NCBI GenBank assembly: GCA_028829895.1
Contig: CM054179.1
Location: forward strand, 96,592,875-96,656,874
Direction: 5' to 3'
Origin: Sinotaia quadrata
Lineage: Eukaryota > Mollusca > Gastropoda > Architaenioglossa > Viviparidae
Length of the DNA: 64,000 bases
The notes under the pieces were generated by a model that saw only the letters and a list, made by a program, of their open reading frames with translations, searched no databases and was not told where the DNA came from. Positions 48,850 through 61,380 of this stretch are shown in pieces (positions within the stretch are counted from its first letter, which is position 1; every line of letters begins with the position of its first letter). The translations under genes were made by a program, and so were the position numbers.

Positions 48850-49225
48850 ATGAATTATGATGATGGGTAGTTTCCACCATTGTCTAAACAATGTGTTGTT
48901 TATGATGATGGGTAGTTTTACAATTGTTTAAACAATATGTTGAATATAATGGGTAGTTTTCGCCATTGTCTAAACAATATGATGTATATAATGGGTAGTT
49001 TTCTTCATTGTCTAAACAATATGTTGTATATGAATTATGATGATTGGTATAGTTTTCACAATTGTCTAACAATTTATTGCATCTAATGAGTAGTTTTCAC
49101 CATTGTCTAAACAATATGTTGATTATGATGATGGGTAGTTTTTACAATATATTGCATATAATGGGTAGTTTTCGCCATTGTCTAAACAATATGTTGTATA
49201 TCTTGACGGGTATAGTTTTCACAAA
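48850..49225. repeat. Minisatellite, ~45-bp unit
   Basis: About eight copies of GATGGGTAGTTTTCGCCATT followed by GTCTAAACAATATGTTGTAT, some shortened. Confidence 0.9.
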
Positions 49226-49595
49226 TGTCTAAACATTTGCATAGTATAAAGATGGGCACAAACTATGAGCAATTTTCATTCCACTATGGCATGTCCTAAT
49301 TCTCACACCTACAAAACAATTTTAATTTTGGCTCTTGTCATTCATGGGAGAGTTTCTAATTCTAGTAATGTGTAGTATTGAATAGTACCACAGAACTTGT
49401 GGATCAAATACAAGAAAAATGTTTAATTCAGGCCATTAGACAAACTATGGGTCACATACACATCACACTGCAATAGTTTTTTGTTACTTTCATTTCAGAA
49501 CTATAGTACATGGTGATGATGCTGTCACATAATGACTTATGAAGCCCATGCCCACCCTCCTTCAAAACATATGCTACAGTTCATACTACAGTAAC

Positions 49596-49765
49596 ACCTG
49601 TCAATTTCAAAAGAAAATAATGTTATGGCATTTCCAATCTATCTAATTGTAAAAGAAAATAATGTTATGATATAGTTCCAATCTGTCAATTGCAAAAAAA
49701 AAAATATGATATAGTTCCAATCTGTCAATTATAAAAGAAAATAATGTTATGGCAATACAATCTGA
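49596..49765. repeat. Tandem repeat, ~45-bp unit
   Basis: Three to four copies of CCAATCTGTCAATTGTAAAA and GAAAATAATGTTATGATATA. Confidence 0.85.
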
Positions 49766-50649
49766 ATAATAATTAATCTAAATGATGGCAAAATGACTGC
49801 ATCATTCTCTCTAACTCCAAGTCTGCAGCGCAATATCACACAAAGCCTGAATACATATGTAAGCCAAACATGCAAACTTTTCATAGATGGATATGAGCCA
49901 TTCTCTGGACAAGTGTATCACACTCGGAGAGTTCATTTGGAAATGTGTTGTCTTAAAAATAAAGCACAGAAATACAATGTGTTTACATTCTATATATTCA
50001 AAATTAATGTGAGAGATGCATAAGAATTTGCATGAATTTGTATTTATTTACTTTGTACTTATTTGAAATACAAATTCTTTTGAAGTTAAAATAGTGCCTT
50101 TTTGTGGCATGCTATTTTTTACAGTCTTCACTGTGATAATCTGATAAACTTATCATATAAAGGACTTCTTTAAATAATTCATTAAACAAAATTCTAGATA
50201 CCTTTCATCTTGAAATAAATCAATTTTTAGAAGAAATAATATTTTTAAAAGGCACTGACCTTGTAACACTTGGCTTTCGCATAATTCATTCAGATCCAAA
50301 ATTTATTCTGTTACCATGTCATACATAAATGCAAAGTGCTATTTAAAAATCAATCAATGCAATCACAATATTTCTACATGAATTTTTTTCAAATTTATTC
50401 ATTACATTCACAAAATATTCAGCTATGAGTATGAGAAAACTAAATTTGCCTTTGTTTCCATTTTAGCATGCGACAAGGCTAATAAAAAATTGTAAATATA
50501 AAATAATGACGATAATATCACAAACTACTTCTTAAATATTTCAGTCACAACATTGTAACACTATATATATATTATAAATATAATGCATTGCTACTCTTTT
50601 TTAACTTGTATAATGGTAGCTTCATCTGTATTCAGGTTTGCAGTCTGAG

Positions 50650-50815
50650 ATGTTCAAGTAAACAAATACTATTAGCCTTACAATCAAACAGCTTGTACAC
50701 GTAAACAAATACTGTCAGCCTTATATTTTATAATAAGATATATTGTGCATGTAAACAAATACTATTAACCTTATAGTTATAATAAGATAAATTGTGCATG
50801 TAAACACTGTAACCT
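50650..50815. repeat. Tandem repeat, ~50-bp unit
   Basis: Three copies of GTAAACAAATACTATTAGCC and TTATA...AGATAAATTGTGCAT. Confidence 0.78.
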
Positions 50816-51284
50816 TATACTATATGTTAGGCTGAAACTTAGGAAGGAAAAGAAAACAATTAACTAAAGAAAGGAAAAGATTTTACTTCTGAGACAGACA
50901 TACACTTTGAAGTCAAAGTAACCTAATTTACACGTACAGAGTATCATTTGCTGTTCATTTTTCATGTAACCCTAACTCTCTACTAAGCCCCAGATATGGA
51001 GGCCTGTCATGCCTCCATTATCATCAATAAAGGACCCAGATGGGGATGGAGTCACACTGATTGCCCCACACATCCATATACTCAGACAGACAACAACACA
51101 CATTTTGTCTTTTTTTATGTTAAACTTAAAGGTTTTCAATGACAAACTTCTCCCAGCCAGACAAAATTCTACTGACATCAGTATCTGTCAATGATGAGTA
51201 GATAGATATTAATTATTTATTAAATGATTGTGAATCTTAAACATCTGGTCAGAAGATTAATTCATTATTTATTTTATACATGAC

Positions 51285-51553
51285 AGTCTCATAGAAACAC
51301 AAGCATATTCTGTAGTGTACACCATTAGAAGCAGTTCTAACCAGGCAGTCAAGTATAGTGGGAGTTATTCTGTAGTGTACACATTTAGAAGCAGTTTTCT
51401 AACCAGGCAGTCAAGTATAATGGGAGTTATTCTGTAGTGTACACCCTTAGATTAAGAAGTGTAATGTGTATTATTCCTATATATGGGAGACAAATGGGTA
51501 TAATTATTCCCATGTATGGCGAGATAAAGAGATGTAATGGGAGTTATTCCTAT
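51285..51553. repeat. Minisatellite (65-bp and ~38-bp units), left part
   Basis: Three copies of a unit with ATTCTGTAGTGTACACCATT and ACCAGGCAGTCAAGTATA, then a shorter unit GAGATAAAGAGATGTAATGG and GAGTTATTCCTAT. The shorter unit resumes at 52843. Confidence 0.85.
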
Positions 51554-52842
51554 TGTGGCAAAGTAAATTTGCTTCTTCCTATTTTAAATATATAATTATT
51601 ATATAAATTGTTAAATTGTCAGAGTAACCTTTGAACTCCTTACAGCAGTATATTTTAAAATGTCTGGGCTTGAAGTAAATGCTCAAGGCAAGAATGTGCT
51701 AGAATTTGCTGATCTAATGAAAGCCAGTGAGTAGTTTTTATTATCCAATGGTTATGATTTACATGAACAAGAGCAGCCAATGGGCTGTGATAAAAAAAAA
51801 AGTTCACTTGCTGTAGAAAATTCTATTTTCTGATCACTTTGAATTTGGAGTGGCAAGAAGAAGTTCAGTTTTGAAAGATGGCCATTAGCTTGATGTGAGC
51901 AAGCAGTCTTTCTAGTTGCTTATTTTCACGTGTTATTTGAGTCTACTGATTCATTGGCTGTGGGCCACTGCGACCAGGGAGGCATGGGAATTGTCTACTG
52001 TGGTGTATATAAGTGTAAAGAGGATACACTACACTATTTGATGTATGGCAGCAAAGTATGCTCACTACATTGAGAAAATTTCTGGTATGGGCAAGTACTA
52101 AAAATTACTACAATTGCTGTTCTGTTTGAACAAACTTATAAGGTGCGAAAAGATCCAAGTTGATTTTGGGAGAACAAATGGCAAATTCTATTTCAACGGG
52201 AGAACAGAAACAAGCGGAAACTGGACTGTAATTTGTTACACTGGCAAAGAGTGCAAAGGAGTGTTAAGACCACACTGAATCAGATTATATAAAGATTATA
52301 TAATTGCTTATCTCTAATATTAATAACTCCATTTCTTTTCTCTGAAAAGACTATCCTGTGATTTGTAATGACTCTGTTATTGAATTGTATTTTACACATA
52401 AGAGTTAAGACTGTAATCATTAAATCATCCAAATACAGGTTCATAGAAATATCGATGTCAAGTAATCTATTTCATTGATTTTGTCATTTGTATATTTGAC
52501 AGTTGATTTAATAAATTTACTGTTAAATTTATTGACCTTAGGTATATTGATAATTTTATGTTGAAAAAGTGTGTGGACGGGGGCTTGTAAATACAGAATT
52601 AAAAGTAGGATTTGTCTTCTCCTTTAGTAAGAAGTTTACCATCTACACTGTGTGACAGTAAATATTTATCTTTAATGTTGTGGAAGAGAGAAAACATTTA
52701 CAGTGCCCATATATCCACTAAGTTAGAGAGAAGAATGGTTTGTGCTGGAGGATCATTAATATAAAGATTCTTATCACTTGTAATTAGTTATGAAATATTA
52801 ATTAATATTAATTTTCAATAACTAAGTGGTGTTTGTGTCACA
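51554..52842 (+). mobile_element. Probable solo LTR, 1289 bp
   Basis: It begins TGTGGCAAAG and ends GTGTCACA, that is TG...CA with TGTG/CACA ends. CCTAT occurs directly before (51549-51553) and after (52843-52847). It splits a minisatellite that continues on both sides with the same unit. Within it are a TATA box TATATAAG at 52006-52013 and AATAAA near 52510, in the order expected of an LTR on +. No internal retrotransposon part remains. The TSD word also occurs in the array, so the duplication is weaker evidence than the interruption itself. Confidence 0.72.
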
Positions 52843-52950
52843 CCTATAATGGCGAGTTAAAGAAATGTAATGGAAGTTATTCCTGTGCATGGTGAGATAA
52901 AGAGATGTAATGGGAGTTATTCCTATACATGGAAAGAAAAAGAAATGTAC
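52843..52950. repeat. Minisatellite (~38-bp unit), right part
   Basis: Continues the array cut at 51553: GAGATAAAGAGATGTAATGG and GAGTTATTCCTATACATGG. Confidence 0.85.
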
Positions 52951-53292
52951 ACACACAAAATGGATCTACATGTACAAGTGATGCACCAAAAGCTCAGACT
53001 TGAATTTCTTAGCAAGGTCTGCTGTATAAAAATATGACAAATAATTATGAGGTACAATTAATTGTATTTCAGCCAGCACTTTGTAGGAAATGGTCTATTT
53101 GGTTGAGAATCTCAATCACATTCAAAGTGACATTTCCGTGCCAATGACACTATGAGTGCATATAATTATTAATAGCTCGCTTTCTTCAGTACAATACAAG
53201 TACTCTTACTTTTAACTATGTGACTGAAATTGTAATAAAAACATTGTGACTATAAAACATTAATATTTATTTTTTTGTTTGCTTGTTGGAAA

Positions 53293-53397
53293 AATTGAAG
53301 ATCTGTGGCTATCACAGTGTAATGTCTGGCCACGTGACCAAAGTCAATTTGGTCACGTGGCCAGACATTACACTGTGATAGCCACAGATCTTCAATT
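53293..53397. repeat. Perfect inverted repeat: 50-bp arms, 5-bp loop
   Basis: Arm 53293-53342 is the exact reverse complement of 53348-53397; the loop is GTCAA. Each arm contains GGCCACGTGACC, a palindromic E-box core (CACGTG). No flanking duplication was recognised. A transcript would form a perfect 50-bp hairpin. Confidence 0.97.
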
Positions 53398-54214
53398 AAG
53401 TAGCTGATCAAGAATACAGACAAAGCGTGACTATTTAAAAGTACATGTGCTGTGATAACATGCTTAGAGAAGATGTGATGAGAAAAGTACACTTTTTAAA
53501 AGTTTATTTAAGTTTCAGGCTTGAATGATTCAAATGCTGCTCTGCAATGCAATTACATGGTAGTACGAAGCCAACTTTAAAAAAAAATCATGAACATCTT
53601 TGATAAACATAATGTCTATAGAATATCATCTGCAATACCCTTCGGTCCTCAGAGTGATGGTTTGTAACAGAAAATTACAACTTTTCATGTGTCATATAGT
53701 CTAGAAAAAATACATTACATATCATGCAATAGGTATGTCCTGCACAGTTCCTACTAAGTTTACTTGACTTCCCTTGAATCTTTCTGAGAATTTAAACTAA
53801 AACTAACAGAAAGGAAATGTAACAGGCGTCTGCTTGGATTTGGTTCCCAAATAGCTATGTTGATTGGCTGCAGAAGTAGGCACATCTTACTTTCTGTGAA
53901 ATGTGTGCAATAGTGCAGTCAGTCATTCCTTTTGTGCTACATCAGTACATGTGCCTTCCTGCTTGTTTACGATTTACACACTACACATGTTTCAACTAAA
54001 CGCGACCTCTTCCTGTGGGGATTGATGGCGAGTCTCGAGAGCGGAAAGGGGGAGGGGCCTTTCCTTGCAAGCAGGCTGACTAATAAAATCGACAAGAAGT
54101 GCTTGGGTTAGTCAGCAACTGTTTGGGGGAGATATTGTGCAATTTAACGGCAGATGACTGGTTCTGCGAAATCAACGAGTGGTTGGAAATGGATGCCAGA
54201 GCTCTCATCAGCAA

Positions 54215-54345
54215 AGGAGTCAAGAGTACGATAAAAATACAACGAAAAACTGAATCATGAATACGATATATATAACCAAAGGAGTCAAGAGTAAGATAAA
54301 AATACAACGAAAAACTGAATCATGAATACGATATATATAACCAAA
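54215..54345. repeat. Tandem duplication, ~65-bp unit
   Basis: Two almost identical copies of AAAGGAGTCAAGAGTAAGAT, AAAAATACAACGAAAAACTG and AATCATGAATACGATATATA. Confidence 0.93.
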
Positions 54346-55036
54346 ACCCCAAAAACGTGACGACTGTCTCCGATCTTTGCACACATTTCACCCAAATTCC
54401 CACTCCATTAGTCTTACGTGTTTTCGTTTTCTTTAATGAAACCTTAACAACAAATTGATCTTTTAGTACACCACAGCGTCGCTCACTCCGGTCCGGTCAT
54501 ACTACACACACCGAAAAGATATAAAGAGAAAGAGAAAAATAATACAAAGTGATCGACAGGTCACGCAGTGGTCGTTCGTAAATTTGTGTGAGACTGATCT
54601 CACTCACAAATCAGCAGTGGTGAGCCCTCACAGTTTGTCTAGGTTAAGCCAACCCGCGAGTTTTCTTTTCTCGGAGTCTGACGGAAGTGAACTGTTGGAT
54701 GCACGCAGCTGACGACAGGAGTATGCTGCCGAATACATTCTATGAGGACGGCTTCTGTTTGCGCACGTGGTCCAAAGGACCACCACCACCCCAGCCCCCG
54801 TTGTCTTTGCTCCGAGCTCAGTGCACCCCTGTCAGATTTCTTTGAGTTCGGGTAACGAGAATCACGCGGCGCTACTTCAAACTAACGAAGCAGTCGTTAC
54901 CATGCTTACACAACATCGAAGCACTTGAATAGTTCGGAAATAAGTGCCCTCCCTTTTCAGGCAGAGCTAAGCTACGCACAGCCAGATGGCCGTGAAAACG
55001 TTCCGCAGACAAGACGAGATCACAAAAACATCTCTT

Positions 55037-55170
55037 ATTTTAACATTCAAGCTTCATACGAGTATTTGTATTTTATGCCTCTCTATATATTTATGTTATT
55101 TCTTTATTTTAACATTCGAACATCAAACGAGTATTTTTATTTTATGCCTCTGAATGTATTTATATTATTT
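55037..55170. repeat. Tandem duplication, ~67-bp unit
   Basis: Two copies of TTATTTTAACATTCAAGCTT-like sequence with ACGAGTATTT and TATTTTATGCCTCT. The 135-codon open frame across it is caused by the duplication. Confidence 0.88.
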
Positions 55171-57514
55171 CTTAATTTATCCGGGGGGGGGGGATTTTCT
55201 ATACAATACCACACGCCCGCACAAAATGTATTTGTCTACCTATATAAGCTTTACTATGTCCTGAATGGGCGGACCAGCGCGAAAGCGCCCCCCCCCCCTA
55301 CATTAGCAAGCAAAGAAAGGGCGGTAAAGTGAATCGACCTAGGTAGCAAAGCAAGCTGTCGTGGCCTTAATTAAAGAATGGGCGGTAAAATGATGTGTCT
55401 CTATTAGCTAGGATTCCCAAAGCCGTGTGAGTTCAGCAATATCCTTTCAGTCCCACGTTGGTCAGTAAGAGCAAAGCGAGTAGGGGTTGAGAAACTGACA
55501 CTCAATTTATAAGTGTGTTCGTAATGCCTGTAAAATACACAAACACTATCATGTCTCTACAGTTCCTTAAAAAAAAAAAAAATTAAATAAAAACCACATC
55601 AATTTAAACGCAGCCGTCGGTGTTTGTGTATTTCTGAACGCCTGGCGCCTTCAAAATTTGATAAAAGCCACACCCACAACCAAACTGGACTTTCAAATGT
55701 CATCGCTATACGAACGCCTGAATGCCGTGTGCAACACTTTGACGACGTGACAGATCTATGACACGTGCCTATGTCAGTGCTAACGATTGCACTTCATTTA
55801 GTATTTTCTGGATCAAAAGGCGTCTGGGTTTTGGAAGTCTTGAAACGTGCACGACTTCTGACCTATTGATTAGAGACTCGCAGAAAATTGAATCGAATTA
55901 TTTCATCATTATGAATGTTCAAAAACTTCTGATCAATAAATACATTTCTTCTGCATAACGTAGTGCATAAAGGCTAAAGCCAAGGCGCCAGCTGTATGTT
56001 TATTTTATAGAGTTCAGATGAAAACAGAAAAAAGTTAGAACTTTAATTGGAGGGGGGGGGGTTAAGTACAGTCGCCGGCCGGTATATGAAGTTATTTTTT
56101 TCTTTTATTGCGGTACGGTGCATTAATCGTATTATGTAGAAACTTTGTTTTGTTTTTAAATTAAGAGAAAGATGTTTGCAATAAAAATGCTACCGTTCTG
56201 AAACTGGTAAGTCTTGTATGCTTAACAAATCAGGCTTTGATTATAATTCAACTACTTATAGTATGAACTGGTGACAGTGAAGTCCACTGGATTTGTTGTT
56301 GTTACTTTTAGTTTCAGTGAAATTAGCCGGCACTGTTACCTAATTTATTGAAAGCAGCCATATTATTTCCGGTTTGTAAACGGACTTTTCTGCATGCCTT
56401 GTTTACTCTGAACAGTATCACTGAAAATGGCTTGTGTTGTTTAATAATTTTATAAAGCATGTGTGTATTTAACTGTAATAAAAATGAATACTAAAAGTAA
56501 TAATACTAACACGAGTCACTTTCAATGCAGTAAAAGATACCCATCTGCAATAAATAAATTCGAGTACCCGCATCGCTGTCAATCTAGTACACGAATTTAG
56601 TACCCGTACCACTCTCAATACGATGAATTGCACGAGCCGTTCTTAACCGGCACAGCTATAGAGACCGGTTATTTTCATAAAAGTAATTGGCATTTTCAAC
56701 GCAGTAAATACTACACACGCTCTCCTTAATGAAGGTGTATACTGCTGTGCAACAGTGCGAGTCGCTGAATTATTATGTGCCGGAAACGAAATGTGTACTT
56801 GATTGCATTCAAAGTGTTGCACTGAAAATGGCACACAAGATACAGCGACAAACATCAAAGAAGAAATTCGGCAGATTATTATAAGTTAGTAAACTTCGTT
56901 TATGTTAAGTATCGTAAGACGGTCATATTCCAGCGAAGCGTGTCTATGTAGCGGGAGGGTTACCGGTGGTGGGGCACTGAGTACATATTTTCCTTCTTAC
57001 TAAAATAATCCAGTTCACCTCAAGCATTGTCAATTGGTCGGTAGCAATTCTGTTATGAATTAGCATAAAACAGGAGTGCTCAATTTCAACTGGATATTGC
57101 GGGATTTGGTGACATGGATACGATTAAAAAAACAACAACAACGAATTGTTATGTCTGAAGATGCTGAATGTTTTACTGAATAAAAACAAGATCGCCATAT
57201 TTTTTTTTTAATACAACAGAAATTGGAATGCCTGAAAGATTTCTGCAGCACAATGACACTGACAGTCTAGAAGTAGACAAGTCTGCTTCCCATCAATCCA
57301 CACTGATACAGGCATTTCCCGCTAATGTGAAGCATTCTTATCTCTCCTTTCCCCACCCTCTTCCTGTTGTGCATACACGAGGACATCACAAGCTGAAACA
57401 GGGTCCTTTACATATTTAAAGGATTGGAATCTGATCACTTCAGCAAAGTGGAGTACATATCAGCATCACGTATGCCCCGCGAATAGTTCTGAATTCAGTT
57501 TTGGGTCGTCCAAA

Positions 57515-57695
57515 CGTTTTGTAATCACTGTTTACAATCAGTATATTAGTGGGTTTCTGGCTGAAACTCATATTTAGCAACCACTGTTTAAGTCAGCATT
57601 TTACTGGGTTTCTGGCTTAAACTCATATTTAGCAATCACTGTCTAATTCGGCATGTTAGTGGGTTTCTCGTTTAAACTCATATTAACTAACCACT
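57515..57695. repeat. Tandem repeat, ~62-bp unit
   Basis: Three copies of TTAGTGGGTTTCTGGCTTAA, ACTCATATTTAGCAACCACT and GTTTAAGTCAGCAT. Confidence 0.88.
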
Positions 57696-57849
57696 GTGTA
57701 TAAAGACATGTCCTTCATCCACAAGAGCCATCAAAGAAAGCACGCAGGAACTGAACGCGCTACTAACCAAATTAATAATCAACTGAAAGAAGCATGCTAT
57801 AGACCGAAAATGTACCACACTGACGCTGTATAGTTAAACATGTGTAATA

Positions 57850-58340
57850 CATGACAGCACGGTTAATATGTAACAAACGACATGTGTAAGTGGTAACAAT
57901 GTCTGTTTAATGCTATCATTTGTGACATTTTAAAGTGATAATGTTGTGTACTTAATGTCTAACATTTGTAACAAACGATAATATATGTAACTAAGTGATA
58001 AAAGTTGTCAGTTTAATGTCTAGCATTTGTAACAAACCGCAGCATCTCTAACTGATAACGTTTGAATGGTTAATATATAGTATTTGTAACAAACAACATA
58101 TGTAACTGATAAACCTGAATGCCTAATGCCTATCTATAACAATATAGCCACGATCCAATTTAAGGCACAAACGTTTCGCAGCACACCAAAAATCGACTAG
58201 GAACACAGTATGGGTAATGCTGATCTAGCATATGTAAGAAACGTCAGCATGTATAATAAAAAATGTTTATGGTTACTAACAAACAGAATAATACACAACA
58301 GTCAGCATCTATAATTAACAACGTTTATGGTTACTAACAG
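57850..58340. repeat. Degenerate tandem repeat, ~60-65-bp unit
   Basis: Repeated TGTAACAAACGA, ATGTAACTGATAA and GTTTAATGTCTAGCATT words at irregular spacing. Confidence 0.7.
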
Positions 58341-59104
58341 TCAGTAATATGGTTTAAAGCGAGGAGTAAAGTTCGTATGAGATCGTAATTTATTTGGTTC
58401 GTTTGGGCATTAACTAATTTGTTTAAAATTAATTAAAATGCACTCTTTACACTGATCTCAATAGTAACTGGACTGGAGGTCAAGAAGTAAGGTCAACGCC
58501 AAGTCCAACTGCCGTAATCTGGTTTTCCTTCTTTGCGGTAAAATTACTAGTACTACGCTGAGGCATGGTTCAATGAAAGTAACAGAGCAAAGAAGATATT
58601 GTTATTTAAGGGTTGGGAGGGGCGTGCAGGGGGAAAGGTCACGGCGCTTTGACTTTAGCCATTGGACAAGACTCTAGTTACTATGTTGATCAGAATTTTT
58701 CTGTCTTCCATCGTTTAAAGGGCGTAAATTTATAATCATTAAAGAGGAATGTAAAAATGTTGCTAATGACCACACAACAAAGTCTGACGTCAGCAAACAC
58801 TGCACAACTAAACACAAGTTGGAACACAGTTCAGTACAAGACAGCATGTCCGCAGTTTGCACTTTTACAATTATGCTGGCACCAGAAAATATCCTCTGTA
58901 GGATATCAAGTATCATTTTCTTAACTTTATTTCTCATTAAACGCCAACTTGAAATTGATTTTCTACCGACCTGCTCTTGTTCGTCAACCCCCAGATCTGA
59001 CAGTGAGTTACACAATAAATTATCTTTTTACCTGGATGAATTGTTCGAATGAGTTGGATCTTGTAAAGTGATGCATTTTCAACTGCCTTGAAAAAGTACA
59101 AGGA

Positions 59105-59108
<4 letters not shown>

Positions 59109-59158
<50 letters not shown>
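59109..59158. repeat. (TG)25 microsatellite
   Basis: Fifty bases of uninterrupted TG. Histidine/threonine open frames across it on - are artefacts. Confidence 0.97.
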
Positions 59159-59159
<1 letters not shown>

Positions 59160-59499
59160 AAGTTTGTACGTCTTTTCAAATAATTCAATCAACTTAGGTT
59201 GTTCGAGGCGTGACGTTTCAACACACGCACGCAAGTTGCAAGTTTCTGGAGGCTAAACTAAAGACTCGCTGATCAACATTTTTTGTTTTAAAATTATATA
59301 CTTCAAAACTAGTATGTATAGTCTAGAAGATGAAGTACGAGTTTTATAATGTAAATACTTATTTGGGGTTAGCTATGAACGATACTTTGTGTGTGTGTGT
59401 GCGCGTGCGCATGTTTTAAGGATAAAGCGATAAACAAACAAGGATATGAATTATTTCGCTGAAGTTGTGACACAAGGGTGAGGAAAGCATATTACCGCT

Positions 59500-60080
59500 T
59501 GCTTAATACACTGTAAGTGTGCCAGTTGACTTTACAAACGGCTGGATCAAGTGAACGCACCCGCCACTAAAATACTAACAAGAGAAAGAAACCCCCAGAC
59601 TCCCAGCAGACAGGTCTACACGTGGTTCTGATTTAAATCGTACTTCTAAACGCTCAATCCTCTAGCTCTCCATTTGCTTAGTAAGCACTGCCTCCTACAT
59701 TCCAGACCTGCTCGACCCACGAGCGGAGGACTTGCCAGCTTCCTTACCTGCTAATAAACCAGGCAACCGCATCAAGACGAAGTCTTTCCTTCGCGGCGGC
59801 TACCATACTCTTTCCAATTATTCAGCGCGCAAGGAAGACAGACGGTAGCACCATGATCTTAATTTAGTCCTGCACTTATAATATACTCGACGCTTGCGTA
59901 AAGAAAGAAAAATTTACTGCATTGCTTACAGTCCGAGATTTAAACACTTTCTCCGCCACGCACGAGTAACTTTCTCATGCTTTCCTAAATTCCTGTACGT
60001 TTGTAATCGTGACGTGGGGTTAAGAACGTCTAGGCTAGAAATCTACGTTCGTGCACGGGTGGTCTAAACCTAAATACTAA
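59500..60080 (-). promoter_or_regulatory. CpG-richer stretch with candidate 5' exon
   Basis: CG-rich compared with its surroundings (GGCGGC, GCGCGC words near 59790-59830). On - a candidate exon ends at 59748 with a good donor CAG/GTAAGGA. An ATG in good context at 59806-59804 opens 19 codons (MVAAAKERLRLDAVAWFIS) plus two bases to that donor. A direct splice to the nebulin exon at 46135 would be out of frame, so it would have to be a 5' UTR exon or join unseen exons. It could instead belong to another gene. Confidence 0.25.
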
Positions 60081-61082
60081 TGCTAGTCCACAAATACGTA
60101 CCAATGCTAAGGCCATACGTATGTACTAATGCTAGACAATTTGTCAAGTCTGACCACACTCGATGGATGTGGCCGCTAACAAGATTCTGCTCACTGATGC
60201 AAGAACTTGCAAAGTAAACTGATTGTAAATAAGACAATAAAATAGCCAAAGAACAAATAAAAACAATGGTAATCAAGCACAGGAAAATTTGAAAACAGAT
60301 AATAACCTATATAAGTGTAACTAGAATAATGAACAAAACAAAATAAGGTCATATTTATCACAATACAATAATGAATGAAATGAAGGTGTGTTGTATTTTT
60401 TAAAATGAAAACAGAAGGGAAATTTTTAGCACAAGATAATAACTTCTGAGATTGGTCTACCAACAATTAGGATGACTGTTGTGAATAAACACAAGAACAA
60501 ATAAACAAATACAAACTTGCCACAAATATCATACAATTATCTGCAAATATATAACTGGGCCGTTTATAAGAGAGACTACAGTTTAACTGAGTTTGTGCTG
60601 AGGTAGGAATTTCTCTTCTGCATCCTACTGGGACTGGCTGTGCACATAGCAATGCTCTTTGACCCTGCAGGTCGCCCTACCACAATACCTTAGTTGGTCT
60701 AACACTACATGTAAAGTGATCGGCTTTGTTGTTGAAGGAAACTAGAAAATAGTAGCATACTTTACTTACATAATAAAGACCCTAAATGAAAATGAATAAT
60801 GTAGAGCATTTACAATGTTGGCATGGAGCTTAGCTATGGTACTGCAATATAATTATTGTGTATTTACAACAATGGTTTGACAACCTAGTTATGATATGGA
60901 AGTACAACAACAACAAAATGTACACACTATTATTTATTTTAAAAAGGGGGAGGAGGGTCTGGCGACCCAGCTAAGGTACTTGGGTACAAAATACCTGTAT
61001 TCTACAGTGATGGTTAGGCGACCTACTTTTGATAAATCAGTAAAAAAAAAAAAAGAAAAAAGTTTTCGTTCTTTTTAAAAGA

Positions 61083-61375
61083 AAGATGGCCTACATTTAG
61101 TATATCAGTACAAAGTGTATTTAAACAGAAGACAGATGGTCTACATTTGGTATACCAACACAAAAGACAGACGGTCTATATTAGGTATATCAGTACAAGG
61201 TGCATTTAAAACAAAAAACAGATGGCCTACATTTGGTATATCACTCAGTATAAAGTGTATTTAAACAAAAGACAGATGGTCTATATATTAGGTTTATCAG
61301 TACAAAGTGCATTTAAAACAAATGACAGATGGCCTACACTTGGTATATCAGTATAAAGTGTATTTAAAAACAAAT
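61083..61375. repeat. Minisatellite, ~60-bp unit
   Basis: Five copies of GACAGATGGTCTACATTTGG, TATATCAGTACAAAGTGTAT and TTAAAACAAA. Confidence 0.9.
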
Positions 61376-61380
61376 GGCAG

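Larger units (their letters stand above)
54000..55750. promoter_or_regulatory. CpG-richer stretch, possible promoter
   Basis: CG dinucleotides and G/C-rich words (GGGGGAGGGGCC near 54045, ACGCGGCGC near 54865, GGGCGG near 55267) cluster here against an otherwise CG-poor background. It also contains runs of G and C of about 11 bases and two small tandem duplications. It could be an alternative LASP promoter. No exon can be assigned with confidence. Confidence 0.3.

Noticed and set aside
51661..51727. Possible + strand coding exon with acceptor CTTACAG, ATG (MSGLEVNAQGKNVLEF...) and donor GTGAGT
   Set aside because: It lies inside the probable LTR, upstream of its TATA box, and I recognise no protein family. 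A chance frame with splice-like ends is more likely.
54925..55332. 135-codon open frame on +
   Set aside because: The middle is a direct duplication of AT-rich sequence and the end runs through homopolymer G and C. No domain is visible.
59804..59806. ATG as a start of the LASP protein
   Set aside because: Its exon ends two bases into a codon, whereas the nebulin exon at 46135 starts in phase 0, so a direct join is out of frame.
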